A model generated the notes under the pieces. It saw nothing but the letters and a program-made list of their open reading frames with translations. It did no database searches and had not been told where the DNA came from. From an uncultured Lachnospiraceae bacterium (GTDB lineage Bacteria > Bacillota > Clostridia > Lachnospirales > Lachnospiraceae), in the NCBI GenBank assembly GCA_947173495.1, contig CAMWFQ010000005.1, forward strand, positions 1 to 64,000: DNA of 64,000 nucleotides, in the 5' to 3' direction. How positions within the stretch are numbered: position 1 is the stretch's first letter; every line of letters starts with the position of its first letter. The position numbers and the translations under genes are program-made. Shown in pieces: positions 1-8,521 of the stretch.

Positions 1-81
1 GAGGAGAGCGAGCGGGTATGTGTGGTGGCGCGGGAATGCCGGAAGGGAGAACAAATTATGTGCAGAAGAAAGGAAGAAAAA

Positions 82-738
82 ATGAGTTATCAGATCGCGA
101 TAGACGGACCTGCAGGGGCAGGAAAAAGTACGATAGCCAGAAGGGTGGCAAAAGAGAGAGCGTATATTTACGTGGATACGGGGGCAATGTACCGCGCCAT
201 GGCGTATTACTTATTGTCCAGAGGAGTCGATCCTCTGGACAGTGAAATGATAGAAGGTACCTGCTCCGGGGCGGATATCACCATCCGCTATGAAAACGGA
301 GAGCAGGTGGTAATTTTAAACGGTGAAAATGTCAACAGCCTGATCCGCACAGAAGAAGTGGGGAATATGGCGTCCTTTACGAGTAAAAACCCAAAGGTCC
401 GCAGTCAGCTGACGGCGCTTCAGAAGGAACTTGCTCAAAAAAACAGTGTGGTTATGGATGGACGGGATATCGGTACCTGTGTACTTCCTGATGCTGACGT
501 AAAAATCTACCTGACTGCAAGTGCCCGCGTGAGAGCAAAAAGACGGTATGATGAGCTTGCGGCAAAAGGGATTTCCTGCAATATGGATGAGATTGAGGCG
601 GACATTATAAAGAGAGATGATCAGGATATGAACAGGGAGATTTCTCCGCTGCGTCAGGCGGAGGATGCGGTACTGATCGATTCCTCCGATATGAATATCG
701 ATCAGGTGGTACAGGCAATTCTGGATTTGTGTCAGTGA
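82..738 (+). CDS. cmk: Cytidylate kinase
   Basis: Transfers phosphate from ATP to CMP or dCMP in the cytoplasm, for pyrimidine nucleotide recycling and phospholipid and nucleic acid synthesis. The 218-residue product has a P-loop GPAGAGKST at residues 9-17, DTGAMYRA at 32-39, the CMP kinase signature DGRDIGT at 126-132 and a lid region with RAKRR and RDDQDMNR. I chose the ATG at 82 because AGGAAG lies just upstream and the family fold starts here; the frame stays open upstream to base 1 with no conserved residues. The ATG overlaps a TGA at 83-85 of another open frame, which may be the tail of an upstream gene but cannot be identified. It is the first of a cmk-ispH-rpsA run, an arrangement common in Clostridia. 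Confidence 0.96.
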   Translation: MSYQIAIDGPAGAGKSTIARRVAKERAYIYVDTGAMYRAMAYYLLSRGVDPLDSEMIEGTCSGADITIRYENGEQVVILNGENVNSLIRTEEVGNMASFTSKNPKVRSQLTALQKELAQKNSVVMDGRDIGTCVLPDADVKIYLTASARVRAKRRYDELAAKGISCNMDEIEADIIKRDDQDMNREISPLRQAEDAVLIDSSDMNIDQVVQAILDLCQ

Positions 739-760
739 AGGGAAGGAAAACAGATAAAGT

Positions 761-1609
761 ATGGAAGTGATACTGGCGAAAAGTGCCGGATTCTGCTTTG
801 GAGTTAAAAGAGCGATGGAGAAGGTCTATGAGCAGCTTGATTCCGGTAAAAAAATTTATACTTATGGTCCTATCATACACAATGAGGAGGTGGTGAGGGA
901 TCTGGAACAGCGGGGCGTAAAAGTGATCGAAGGGGAAGAGGAACTTTCCGCAGTCAAAGATGGAGCGGTTGTGATACGTTCTCACGGGGTACCCAGACGG
1001 ATCTATGAGCTGCTGGAGGAAAACGCGCTGGAATGTATTGATGCCACCTGCCCTTTCGTTAAAAGAATCCACAATATTGTGGAGAAGCAGAGCAGAGAAG
1101 GAAAGAAGATCGTGATCATTGGCAATGCGGGGCATCCCGAGGTGGAGGGCATCATGGGGTGGTCTCATACCCCTGCCAGTGTAGTGGGAACGGTTCAGGA
1201 AGCGGAAAATTTTTGTGAAAAAGAGCAAAAAAATATATGTATGGTGTCCCAGACGACATTTAACTACAACAAATTTAAAGAACTAGTTGAAATTTTTGAA
1301 AAAAGAGGGTACAATGTTAATGTTGTAAATACTATCTGTAACGCAACAGAAGTTCGACAAACAGAAGCTGCAGAAATTGCAGCGAAGGTTGATGCAATGA
1401 TAGTAATAGGTGGCCGGAACAGTTCCAACACACAGAAGCTGTATGAAATATGCAGCGGAAAGTGCGAAGCCACATATTTTATACAGACACTGGATAATTT
1501 GCATTTAGAACTGCCCAAGACTGCTGCTCTAGTTGGTATTACTGCCGGGGCTTCCACCCCCAACAATATTATAGAGGAGGTTCAAAATAATGTCAGAATT
1601 AACTTTTGA
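761..1609 (+). CDS. ispH: 4-hydroxy-3-methylbut-2-enyl diphosphate reductase
   Basis: Last enzyme of the MEP (non-mevalonate) isoprenoid pathway; it reduces HMBPP to IPP and DMAPP with a [4Fe-4S] cluster. The 282-residue protein has the three cluster cysteines C12 (AGFCFGVKRA), C97 (DATCPFV) and C193 (TICNAT), the substrate-binding histidines H40 (IIHNEEV), H75 (RSHGVP) and H125 (GHPEVEG), E127, and T165 in SQTTF. It starts 22 bases after cmk. Many Clostridia carry IspH fused to S1 domains in one polypeptide. Here the S1 protein is separate but starts inside the last 20 bases of ispH in another frame, so the two are probably translationally coupled. The 3-prime third is visibly more AT-rich than the first two thirds. 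Confidence 0.97.
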   Translation: MEVILAKSAGFCFGVKRAMEKVYEQLDSGKKIYTYGPIIHNEEVVRDLEQRGVKVIEGEEELSAVKDGAVVIRSHGVPRRIYELLEENALECIDATCPFVKRIHNIVEKQSREGKKIVIIGNAGHPEVEGIMGWSHTPASVVGTVQEAENFCEKEQKNICMVSQTTFNYNKFKELVEIFEKRGYNVNVVNTICNATEVRQTEAAEIAAKVDAMIVIGGRNSSNTQKLYEICSGKCEATYFIQTLDNLHLELPKTAALVGITAGASTPNNIIEEVQNNVRINF

Positions 1610-2747
1610 ACAAATGTTGGAAGAATCATTTAAGACAATACATACAGGAGAGGTAGTTGAAGGTACAGTCATTGATGTTAAACCTGAAGAGATTATTCTC
1701 AACATCGGCTATAAATCTGATGGCATCTTAACGAAGAATGAATATACCAATGAACCGAATGTGGACCTTACAACGATAGCCAAGCCGGGAGATGTGATGG
1801 AGGTGAAAGTCCTCAAGGTAAATGACAGCGAAGGACAAGTACTTTTGACTTACAAGAGGCTGGCTGCAGACCGCGGAAACAAGAGAATCGAAGAAGCCTT
1901 CAATAACAAAGAAGTGCTTACGGCCAGGGTTGCCCAGGTATTGGGAGGCGGATTAAGCGTCATTATAGATGAGATCAGGATATTTATTCCTGCAAGTCTG
2001 GTTTCTGATGTGTATGAGAAGGATCTCAATAAATATGCAGGACAGGAAATCCAGTTTGTGATCAGTGAGTACAATCCTAAGAGAAGGAGATATATCGGAG
2101 ACCGCAAGCAGCTTCTTGTAGCTGAGAAGGCGGAATTACAGAAAAAGCTTCTTGAAAGTATCCATGTAGGCGATGTGGTGGAAGGTGCTGTTAAGAACGT
2201 TACTGATTTTGGCGCTTTTATCGATATTGGCGGAGCAGATGGACTGCTTCATATTTCTGAAATGTCCTGGGGACGTGTTGAGAATCCAAGAAAGCTGTTT
2301 AAGGTTGGAGATCAGGTGAAAGCCTTTATTAAAGATATTTCCGGTACGAAGATTGCACTCAGCCTGAAATTTGAAGATGCAAATCCCTGGAAGGGGGCGG
2401 AAGAAAAGTATGCCAGCGGCAATGAAGTGACAGGAAGAGTTGCCCGTATGACGGATTTCGGTGCTTTTGTAGAATTGGAACCCGGTGTGGATGCTTTGCT
2501 TCATGTATCACAGATTTCAAAGGAACATATTGAAAAGCCATCTGATGTACTTAAGGTTGGAGATGAAGTAACTGCAAAGGTGGTTGATTTTAACAGTGAA
2601 GACAAGAAGATCAGCTTAAGCATCAAAGCGCTTATGGGCGCGGAGAACTTGCAGGATACTGAAAAGGAAGATTCTGTTGAGAACGGTGCTGTTGAAAGTG
2701 AGGCAGTATCCGCTGAGGAGTCTGCAGAAGCATCTGAGGAAAAATAA
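1590..2747 (+). CDS. rpsA: Ribosomal protein S1-like protein (four S1 domains)
   Basis: RNA-binding protein of the S1 family, expected to help position mRNA on the 30S subunit. The 385 residues hold four OB-fold S1 repeats at about 17-90, 106-180, 193-262 and 279-350. The third and fourth carry the canonical VTDFGAFIDI...GLLHISEMS and MTDFGAFVEL...ALLHVSQIS patterns; the second is the most divergent. The C-terminal 35 residues are acidic (Glu, Ser, Ala). A strong AGAGGAGG at 1572-1579, inside ispH codons, precedes the ATG. Firmicutes-type S1 is shorter than the six-repeat E. coli protein, which fits. The upstream neighbour ispH, to which S1 domains are fused in relatives, supports the identity. 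Confidence 0.92.
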   Translation: MSELTFEQMLEESFKTIHTGEVVEGTVIDVKPEEIILNIGYKSDGILTKNEYTNEPNVDLTTIAKPGDVMEVKVLKVNDSEGQVLLTYKRLAADRGNKRIEEAFNNKEVLTARVAQVLGGGLSVIIDEIRIFIPASLVSDVYEKDLNKYAGQEIQFVISEYNPKRRRYIGDRKQLLVAEKAELQKKLLESIHVGDVVEGAVKNVTDFGAFIDIGGADGLLHISEMSWGRVENPRKLFKVGDQVKAFIKDISGTKIALSLKFEDANPWKGAEEKYASGNEVTGRVARMTDFGAFVELEPGVDALLHVSQISKEHIEKPSDVLKVGDEVTAKVVDFNSEDKKISLSIKALMGAENLQDTEKEDSVENGAVESEAVSAEESAEASEEK

Positions 2748-2771
2748 AATAAGATCAGGGCGGATTCATAT

Positions 2772-3554
2772 ATGGCGTATGATTATGGAATGTTTAAAAA
2801 TGCGGTGCTCGGGCTTACCGGAATTAATCTGGATGCCTACAAAGAACAGCAGATGAAACGCAGAATCGATGCGCTGATTACTAAGCATGGCATTGATGGC
2901 TATGAAAATTATGTGCAGATTTTAAGGACAGATAAAGCTCTGTTTGAGGAATTTGTAAATTACCTTACGATCAATGTGTCAGAATTTTACAGAGATGTGG
3001 ATCAGTGGCGGATTATGGTGAATGTAGTGATTCCGGAACTGATAGCCAGGTTTGGCAAAAGGTTAAGGATATGGAGCGCTGCATGCTCTACCGGAGACGA
3101 GCCGTATTCTCTGGTAATGTCACTTTCCAGGCATATGCCATTGGATATGATCCATATTACCGCTACAGATCTAGACAAACAGGTAATTGCAAAGGCGAGG
3201 ACAGGTTTGTACAGTGAAAAGAGTATTGCTGCTGTACCGCCTGATTTAAAAAAAAGATACTTTACAAAAGTTGGGCTTTCTTATCAGATTTCAAATGAAA
3301 TCAAGTCCAGGGTAGAGTTCAGAGAACACAATCTGTTAGGAAAAGAGTTTCCGCCCAGTTATTATCATATGATAGTATGCCGGAATGTATTGATTTATTT
3401 TACGGAAGAAGCCAAGGATGAGGTGTTCAGGAAATTTTATCATTCTCTGGTACCTGGAGGGATGCTTTTTATAGGAAATTCGGAGCAGATTCTGAATTAT
3501 AAAGAAATTGGTTATAAGCGAAAAAATGCGTATTATTATGAGCGGTCTACTTAA
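2772..3554 (+). CDS. cheR: Chemotaxis protein methyltransferase CheR
   Basis: SAM-dependent methyltransferase that methylates glutamates of chemoreceptors in the adaptation arm of chemotaxis. The 260-residue protein has an N-terminal helical domain (about 1-75, including TINVSEFYRD), the SAM-binding motif WSAACSTGDEPYSL at 101-114, an ATDLD segment near 131, and the CRNVLIYF and GNSEQI motifs at 203-210 and 225-230. It has no TPR or receiver extension. No other chemotaxis enzyme lies beside it; the only receptor in the window is at 52.2 kb. It starts 24 bases after rpsA and ends in a long palindrome at 3554-3587 that could act as terminator. Confidence 0.93.
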   Translation: MAYDYGMFKNAVLGLTGINLDAYKEQQMKRRIDALITKHGIDGYENYVQILRTDKALFEEFVNYLTINVSEFYRDVDQWRIMVNVVIPELIARFGKRLRIWSAACSTGDEPYSLVMSLSRHMPLDMIHITATDLDKQVIAKARTGLYSEKSIAAVPPDLKKRYFTKVGLSYQISNEIKSRVEFREHNLLGKEFPPSYYHMIVCRNVLIYFTEEAKDEVFRKFYHSLVPGGMLFIGNSEQILNYKEIGYKRKNAYYYERST

Positions 3555-3587
3555 ATCGAGCAGGGAAGGAATCTTCCCTGCTCGATT
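3554..3587. repeat. Palindromic module B (copy 1), putative terminator of cheR
   Basis: Perfect inverted repeat with 15-base arms (AATCGAGCAGGGAAG and its complement) around a 4-base loop. The core GAGCAGGG...CCCTGCTC recurs at many gene ends in this window (module B of the mosaic repeat family). It starts at the stop codon of cheR and lies between two converging genes, so it could stop transcription from both sides, although the T-run is short. Confidence 0.8.
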
Positions 3588-3677
3588 TCCATGCACAGAG
3601 ACACACAAATGAAATTGTTGCTGGCGCAACGAGCGTCTCGCGCGGCGAGCAGGGTAAAAATGCCCCTGCTCGATTTT
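3588..3677 (+). repeat. Diverged module A followed by module B (copy 2)
   Basis: About 3600-3640 forms a nested hairpin, outer stem GAGAC/GTCTC and inner stem GTTGC/GCAAC. This repeats the layout of module A elsewhere with quite different sequence. It is followed by a second B palindrome (GCGAGCAGGG...CCCCTGCTCG, about 3643-3672) and a T-rich tail TTTTAATTTT that overlaps the stop codon of the minus-strand gene ending at 3676. Confidence 0.65.
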
Positions 3678-4779
3678 AATTTTGTAATGCCATGGCATTC
3701 AGAATATGGCTTGCATAATCAGAAAACAGCTGCCGGTTTTTTTTGATTTCATCTGTCAGTTCAAAGAACAGATCCTTGCTGTTATAATCTCTTTTAAAAA
3801 ACGGCTCCGCAAGTACTTTCCACTGAGGCAGATAGCAGGAAAATTTTCTGGTGTAGCAGTTGGAAGCAGTGGCCTGCTGTCGGTAGTCCTTATCGACAAA
3901 GGAAGCGATGGCCTTGTGCAGCGCCATGTCTTCTGTTGGAAGATAGTAATAGTCCTTGTAATTTGCATAAAAGTATTTTAATTCTTCCTCATAGATCGGG
4001 ACAATTAAAGTGCCTTCGTGGCCGTTTCCTTTAAAATGACAGCCTTTTGCCATAAAGGATATGGGAACGGGAAGACAGGAAGGAAAAATAAGCTGTAATA
4101 CCAGCTCTTTTCGCGGAATACCATGCATATCATTATAATAACTGGCCTGTACTTTGCGTGCTCTGATACTGTTATTGAACATATCATAATAAGCAAGGAC
4201 GGGAAGAATTTCAAGCATCCCCTTCATGTCATCAGAATTATGCAGGAGCAGAGTATGATACAGATTATAATCATGGGAGAATACAAATTCTCTGTAGACT
4301 CTTATCAGCTCACCGCCGCTGAATGTATCGTCCCGTTTGATTCCCAGAAACTGCTCTATTGTTTTCAGCTTACAGTCTGAGAGTTTCAGAAAATTTTTGT
4401 AAGGAGCAATGCGGCGGTAAATATCAAGTCCTTCCATTTCATTGAAATCGCAGGAGAGATCATACTTTTCGGCCTTTTGTTTTATGAAGGGCAGATCAAA
4501 GCTATTGCCGTTATAGTGGATCAGATAAGTATAGTTCCGGGAGAAAGATAAAAACGAACGTATCAGCTCTGCCTCTTCGTCGGGCGACTGAGCAAACCAT
4601 TGGCGGATGACCCAGTTTCCTTCTGAATAAAAAGCGCATCCAATCAGGTAAATTGCAGATTCGGAGGAAAGAAAGCCAGTGGTTTCTATATCGATAAATA
4701 GAATCCTGTCCAGAGGAGCCAGGCGTTCCAACGGATATTTCAGTTGAAAATTACCGAGAATGATTTCTTCTGTTTTCAT
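3676..4779 (-). CDS. Ribonuclease H-like (DEDD) exonuclease-fold protein, YprB type
   Basis: Predicted 3-prime to 5-prime nuclease of the RNase_H_2 (YprB-like) group, cytoplasmic. The 367 residues show exonuclease motif I FIDIETTG (D30, E32), motif II NGNSFDLPFI (D95) and a C-terminal acidic motif HNSDDMKGM (about 180-188), giving a complete DEDD-like acidic set. The C-terminal half (about 210-367) is a helical extension found in this family and has no recognised catalytic motif. AGGAGGT five bases upstream fixes the ATG. It is the last gene of a minus-strand run after the M23-like and bactofilin genes. The physiological substrate (DNA or RNA) is not shown by the sequence. Confidence 0.75.
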   Translation of the reverse strand: MKTEEIILGNFQLKYPLERLAPLDRILFIDIETTGFLSSESAIYLIGCAFYSEGNWVIRQWFAQSPDEEAELIRSFLSFSRNYTYLIHYNGNSFDLPFIKQKAEKYDLSCDFNEMEGLDIYRRIAPYKNFLKLSDCKLKTIEQFLGIKRDDTFSGGELIRVYREFVFSHDYNLYHTLLLHNSDDMKGMLEILPVLAYYDMFNNSIRARKVQASYYNDMHGIPRKELVLQLIFPSCLPVPISFMAKGCHFKGNGHEGTLIVPIYEEELKYFYANYKDYYYLPTEDMALHKAIASFVDKDYRQQATASNCYTRKFSCYLPQWKVLAEPFFKRDYNSKDLFFELTDEIKKNRQLFSDYASHILNAMALQN

Positions 4780-4812
4780 GAGTACCTCCTGTCGTTACTG
4801 CCGTGAGAGTTG

Positions 4813-5295
4813 TCAGTGGGATGTGCCTTTGGGCGATTTGGAATTCGTCTTATCTTTTGATTCTTCCGTAGAAGGAGTGTCCTCTGAAAGCCTGTTTACT
4901 GCCATCTGCGCGGAAGAACCGGCACTGTCATTGGCGGTAGTCATGGTACATCTGCCATCAAAATAAGCATCCTCGTCAATGATAAGAGATCTGGCGGCAA
5001 TATCACCCACAATCCGGCCGGTAGAGAGAAGCTCCAGCTTGCCATGGACAGAAATATCACCATTTACGATACCGGAAATGATCACATTCTGAGCGGATAC
5101 ATTTCCCTCAATTCTTCCCTGGGGGCCGATAATAAGCTCCTTTTCGCAGGTACAGTTACCGTTGACCCTTCCGTCTATCCGGATGGTTTCAGGGGCTTTC
5201 AGGTTACCGTCAAAGACAGCCCCCTCGCCGATCAGAGTTCCCACCTTTGTGCGGGCCTCCATTGATGAAGTGGTACTTTTTGTTTTGCCAAGCAT
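4813..5295 (-). CDS. Bactofilin family cytoskeletal protein
   Basis: Polymer-forming beta-helix protein that usually scaffolds local peptidoglycan modification. The 160-residue product has the bactofilin core at about 18-115, a run of short hydrophobic-glycine repeats (GEGAVFDGNLKAPETIRIDG, then INGDISVHGKLEL and GDIAARSLII), between a short polar N-terminus and a disordered Ser/Glu/Lys tail. I start at the ATG at 5295 because GGAGG lies 9 bases upstream; a longer reading adds ten residues without a better site. It lies 16 bases after the M23-like membrane protein gene and the two are surely cotranscribed. Bactofilin plus M23 is a recurring pair in bacteria where the peptidase shapes the wall. 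Confidence 0.88.
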   Translation of the reverse strand: MLGKTKSTTSSMEARTKVGTLIGEGAVFDGNLKAPETIRIDGRVNGNCTCEKELIIGPQGRIEGNVSAQNVIISGIVNGDISVHGKLELLSTGRIVGDIAARSLIIDEDAYFDGRCTMTTANDSAGSSAQMAVNRLSEDTPSTEESKDKTNSKSPKGTSH

Positions 5296-5311
5296 GATCG
5301 TAATCCTCCTT

Positions 5312-6046
5312 TTATCCTTTTGCATCTATAACATTAAGCGGATCTATGGCCTCATCGTTCAAAAAGACCTGATAATCCAGCTGTGTATTGTCGGCGGTGA
5401 TGACAAGCAGGGTATCGCCTGCCTGAACTGCTGCATCATCAGCTGCTTCCAGCTGTGCAGACTGACGGCACATATATCGTGTCCGGTAGCCGTTGATATG
5501 TTCGATTTCCACAATAACAGGATAGGTATCATCTGAAGTAACAGAAACGATGGTTCCATTTGCGGCAGCGACAATATGGTCTTCTATGTGAGTGTTGATG
5601 GAAAGATAAGGTGTCTCCGGAGAATAGGTTGCAATCAACAGCCCGGTCTCCGATGAAGGGTAAAGACCGGGAAAATCAGGATCGGTCTGATTTTCTTCCT
5701 CATCAGAATTATCCCTGGTGGCGGTCTGGCTCATGGCGGTTAACTGCAGCAGCCCGTTTTCTCTGGCCAGAGCAGATTTTTCTTCCTCCAGAATCTTCAT
5801 ATCTGCTTCCAATTGCTGATTCTTATGCTGCTGGGCAATGAGCTGTGCACGCAGAGCACTTTGTCTGCCGTGCTCTGTGGCGGATAAAACGATCAGCCCT
5901 ATCAGCGCAAAGACAGTCAAAGCCAATAAAAAGAAAAACAGGCGCAAACGAGCGAGAGACAGGTGAAACTGCCTGCTTTTTCCGCCGGTATGGGATATGA
6001 GAAGTAGGGAAAAGGACTCTTTATGTGGGTGTCTTTGATCTTTCAT
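5312..6046 (-). CDS. Membrane-anchored M23-like protein with lost zinc ligands
   Basis: 244-residue bitopic protein: basic cytoplasmic N-terminus, transmembrane helix at about 35-56, coiled coil at about 60-110, acidic linker, then a domain at about 150-240 with the LytM/M23 lipoyl-like pattern (AAANGTIVSV, IEHINGYRTRYM, VQAGDTLLVI, DPLNVI). In active M23 enzymes the metal ligands are HxxxD and HxH. Aligned by eye, here they are replaced (the HxH region reads QLDYQV), so it is probably a non-catalytic scaffold like SpoIIQ or EnvC-type proteins. The start at 6046 has GAGGAT 5 bases upstream; in-frame ATGs further 5-prime have worse sites. It is first in the operon with bactofilin and the YprB-like gene. 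Confidence 0.75.
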   Translation of the reverse strand: MKDQRHPHKESFSLLLISHTGGKSRQFHLSLARLRLFFFLLALTVFALIGLIVLSATEHGRQSALRAQLIAQQHKNQQLEADMKILEEEKSALARENGLLQLTAMSQTATRDNSDEEENQTDPDFPGLYPSSETGLLIATYSPETPYLSINTHIEDHIVAAANGTIVSVTSDDTYPVIVEIEHINGYRTRYMCRQSAQLEAADDAAVQAGDTLLVITADNTQLDYQVFLNDEAIDPLNVIDAKG

Positions 6047-6165
6047 AATCATCCTCATTTCGCCGCTGAAATGGCATAACATAAATTGAAAGGCGCTTGT
6101 GCCTGCCTTTCCGGTTCATTATAACATATATTAAAAAAACGGGCAAATAATTATTTTATGTGTTG

Positions 6166-6194
6166 TTGTCAATTCGACAAAAAAATAGTATATT
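6166..6194 (+). promoter_or_regulatory. Putative sigma-A promoter of the rnf operon
   Basis: TTGTCA at 6166-6171, a 17-base spacer, and TATATT at 6189-6194, in an AT-rich gap about 65 bases before rnfC. A small GC hairpin (CCGGCT/AGCCGG, about 6213-6227) lies in the predicted leader. Confidence 0.7.
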
Positions 6195-6259
6195 TAATTA
6201 GAATGAAATGTATCCGGCTGATGAGCCGGTGATTCTTACATAGAAAGGAAGGAGATCAA

Positions 6260-7576
6260 GTGGCAAGATTAACGTTTATAGGAGGAATTCATCCTTATGA
6301 CGGAAAGGATTTGTCCAGGGATAAACCGATCAGAGAGGTTTTACCCAAAGGAGATCTGGTGTATCCTTTATCCCAGCATATCGGAGCTCTGGCGCAGCCT
6401 GTAGTAAAAAAGGGAGATAGAGTACTGACAGGACAGAAGATTGCTGAGGCAGGAGGCTTTGTATCCGCACCGATACACGCGTCGGTTTCGGGAACCGTAA
6501 AGGCCATCGAGCCGCGCAGAGTGGTCACGGGCGATCTTGTGATGAGCATTGTGGTTGAAAACGATGGTCTGTATGAGGAAACAGAGTATCAGGCACCGGG
6601 GCCGTTAGAAGAGCTTACGCGGGAAGAAAAGATCAGTCTTATCAGAGAGGCGGGAATCGTGGGTATGGGGGGAGCCGGTTTCCCCACGGCGGTAAAGCTG
6701 TCTCCTAAGGATGCGTCTAAAATTGAATATGTAATCGTTAACTGCGCAGAATGTGAACCTTATCTTACCTCGGACTACCGTAAAATGCTTGAGGAGCCGG
6801 AAAAGCTGATCGGAGGTCTGAAGGTTTCTTTAAGTCTGTTCGAAAATGCCAGAGGAATTCTGGCTGTGGAGGATAACAAGCCGGATTGTATTGAGAAGCT
6901 GAAAAAGCTGACCAGAGATGAAAATAAAATTACGGTTAAGTCCATAAAGACCAAATATCCCCAGGGCTCGGAACGTCAGCTGATCTATGCCACTACAGGA
7001 AGAGCCATCAATTCTTCCATGCTTCCTGCCGATGTGGGGTGTGTGGTAAATAATGTGGATACGGTGATTGCTGTTTATAATGCGGTAGTTCATGGGAGAC
7101 CCCTGATATACCGGATTATAACAGTAACAGGGGATGCGGTGGCGGAACCCGCAAATTTCAAAGTCAGGATTGGCACCAGTTACCATGAGCTGGTGGAGGA
7201 GGCGGGAGGATTTAAGCAGAAGCCGGCCAGGATTATTTCAGGAGGTCCGATGATGGGATTCGGTATTTTTGATCTGGATGTGCCCGCTACGAAGACATCC
7301 TCCGCACTTCTGGGACTGACCAAGGATGAGGTTTCCGCATTAGAGCCTGGCCCGTGTATCAACTGTGGAAAATGCGTTGATGCATGTCCTTCCAGGATCG
7401 TGCCTCGAAAACTGGCGGATTACGCGGAGCATTATCAGGAAGAGGAGTTTGTGAAAAACAACGGCATGGAGTGTTGTGAATGTGGATGCTGCAGCTATGT
7501 CTGTCCGGCAAGACGGCATTTGACACAGGCGATCAAATCCATGCGTAAGATGCAGCTTGCAAAAAAGAAAAAGTAG
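6260..7576 (+). CDS. rnfC: Rnf complex subunit RnfC (NADH-binding, Fe-S)
   Basis: Peripheral cytoplasmic subunit of the ferredoxin:NAD+ oxidoreductase (Rnf), which couples electron transfer from ferredoxin to NAD+ with Na+ or H+ export. The 438-residue protein has an N-terminal barrel-like region, the nucleotide/FMN-binding motif GMGGAGFPTAVKL at 135-147, a soluble ligand-binding-like domain, and two ferredoxin-type motifs near the C-terminus (CINCGKCVDACP and CCECGCCSYVCP). GTG start with AAGGAAGGAG 6 bases upstream. The clostridial order C-D-G-E-A-B follows with short gaps or overlaps. No adjacent electron-transfer flavoprotein or hydrogenase gene is present. Confidence 0.96.
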   Translation: MARLTFIGGIHPYDGKDLSRDKPIREVLPKGDLVYPLSQHIGALAQPVVKKGDRVLTGQKIAEAGGFVSAPIHASVSGTVKAIEPRRVVTGDLVMSIVVENDGLYEETEYQAPGPLEELTREEKISLIREAGIVGMGGAGFPTAVKLSPKDASKIEYVIVNCAECEPYLTSDYRKMLEEPEKLIGGLKVSLSLFENARGILAVEDNKPDCIEKLKKLTRDENKITVKSIKTKYPQGSERQLIYATTGRAINSSMLPADVGCVVNNVDTVIAVYNAVVHGRPLIYRIITVTGDAVAEPANFKVRIGTSYHELVEEAGGFKQKPARIISGGPMMGFGIFDLDVPATKTSSALLGLTKDEVSALEPGPCINCGKCVDACPSRIVPRKLADYAEHYQEEEFVKNNGMECCECGCCSYVCPARRHLTQAIKSMRKMQLAKKKK

Positions 7577-7588
7577 GAGGAGAGAGAA

Positions 7589-8521
7589 ATGAGTGATTTG
7601 ATGAAGGTCTCATCCAATCCCCATGTCAGGTCAAAGGTTACTACCAGCAATATTATGCTGGCAGTGGTAATCGCGTTGCTTCCTGCGGCAGGCTTTGGCA
7701 TCTATAATTTCGGGATGGATGCACTTATTCTGATATTGATTACAGTGGCCACTACCGTTCTCACGGAACTGATTTACGAAAAGGCCATGCATAAAAAGAT
7801 AACCATCGGCGATTTTTCCGCTGTAGTGACCGGGCTTTTGCTGGCGCTGAACCTTCCTTCCACAGTGCCCTGGTGGATTGCCGTAATCGGGGGAATTTTT
7901 GCTATTTTAGTGGTCAAAATGCTGTTTGGAGGGCTGGGACAGAATTTTATGAACCCTGCCCTTGGAGCGAGATGTTTTCTCCTGATTTCCTATACATCTA
8001 TTATGTGTAACTTTGACTGTGACGCCTATACGGGGCCAACGCCTCTTGCCAGCCTGAAGGCAGGAGAGAGCGTGAATATTCTTGATATGGTGGTGGGAAA
8101 GACGGCGGGAACCATAGGCGAGACTTCCATGATTGCAATTGTGATCGGCGCATGTTTTCTGCTCCTTCTGGGTGTTATAGATCTGAAAGTCCCGGGAAGC
8201 TATCTGGTGTCTTTTGTGATTTTTATTGTGCTGTTTGCAGGGCACGGATTTGATCCCGCATATATCAGCGCGCAGCTGGCAGGGGGAGGTTTGATGCTGG
8301 GGGCCTTTTTTATGGCGACGGATTATGTCACAAGGCCTGTTACCAAAAGAGGACAATATGTGTACGGCGTCATTCTGGGAGTCCTTACGGGAATTTTCAG
8401 AATATTCGGCCCATCGGCGGAGGGTGTTTCTTATGCGATCATTCTTGGAAATCTCCTTGTGCCCCTGATTGAAAAGCTTACCATGCCGAAAGCCTTTGGA
8501 AAGGGAGGGGAGAGATCATGA
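7589..8521 (+). CDS. rnfD: Rnf complex subunit RnfD (membrane, FMN-binding)
   Basis: Integral membrane subunit thought to form part of the ion pathway and to carry covalent FMN. The 310-residue protein is mostly hydrophobic with about 8-9 helices, beginning SKVTTSNIMLAVVIALLPA. The loop YTGPTPLASL at about 147-156 corresponds to the SGATPL flavinylation motif of the family, with T151 the predicted FMN-bearing threonine; the first two motif residues differ (TGPT instead of SGAT). FMN would be attached by ApbE, encoded at 12.4 kb. It overlaps rnfG by four bases (ATGA). Confidence 0.95.
   Translation: MSDLMKVSSNPHVRSKVTTSNIMLAVVIALLPAAGFGIYNFGMDALILILITVATTVLTELIYEKAMHKKITIGDFSAVVTGLLLALNLPSTVPWWIAVIGGIFAILVVKMLFGGLGQNFMNPALGARCFLLISYTSIMCNFDCDAYTGPTPLASLKAGESVNILDMVVGKTAGTIGETSMIAIVIGACFLLLLGVIDLKVPGSYLVSFVIFIVLFAGHGFDPAYISAQLAGGGLMLGAFFMATDYVTRPVTKRGQYVYGVILGVLTGIFRIFGPSAEGVSYAIILGNLLVPLIEKLTMPKAFGKGGERS

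Noticed and set aside
18-245. 75-residue frame overlapping the start of cmk
   Set aside because: Low-complexity basic translation in a frame shadowed by cmk; no family features.
605-1228. 207-residue minus-strand frame opposite ispH
   Set aside because: Antisense shadow of cmk and ispH codons with no recognisable domain.
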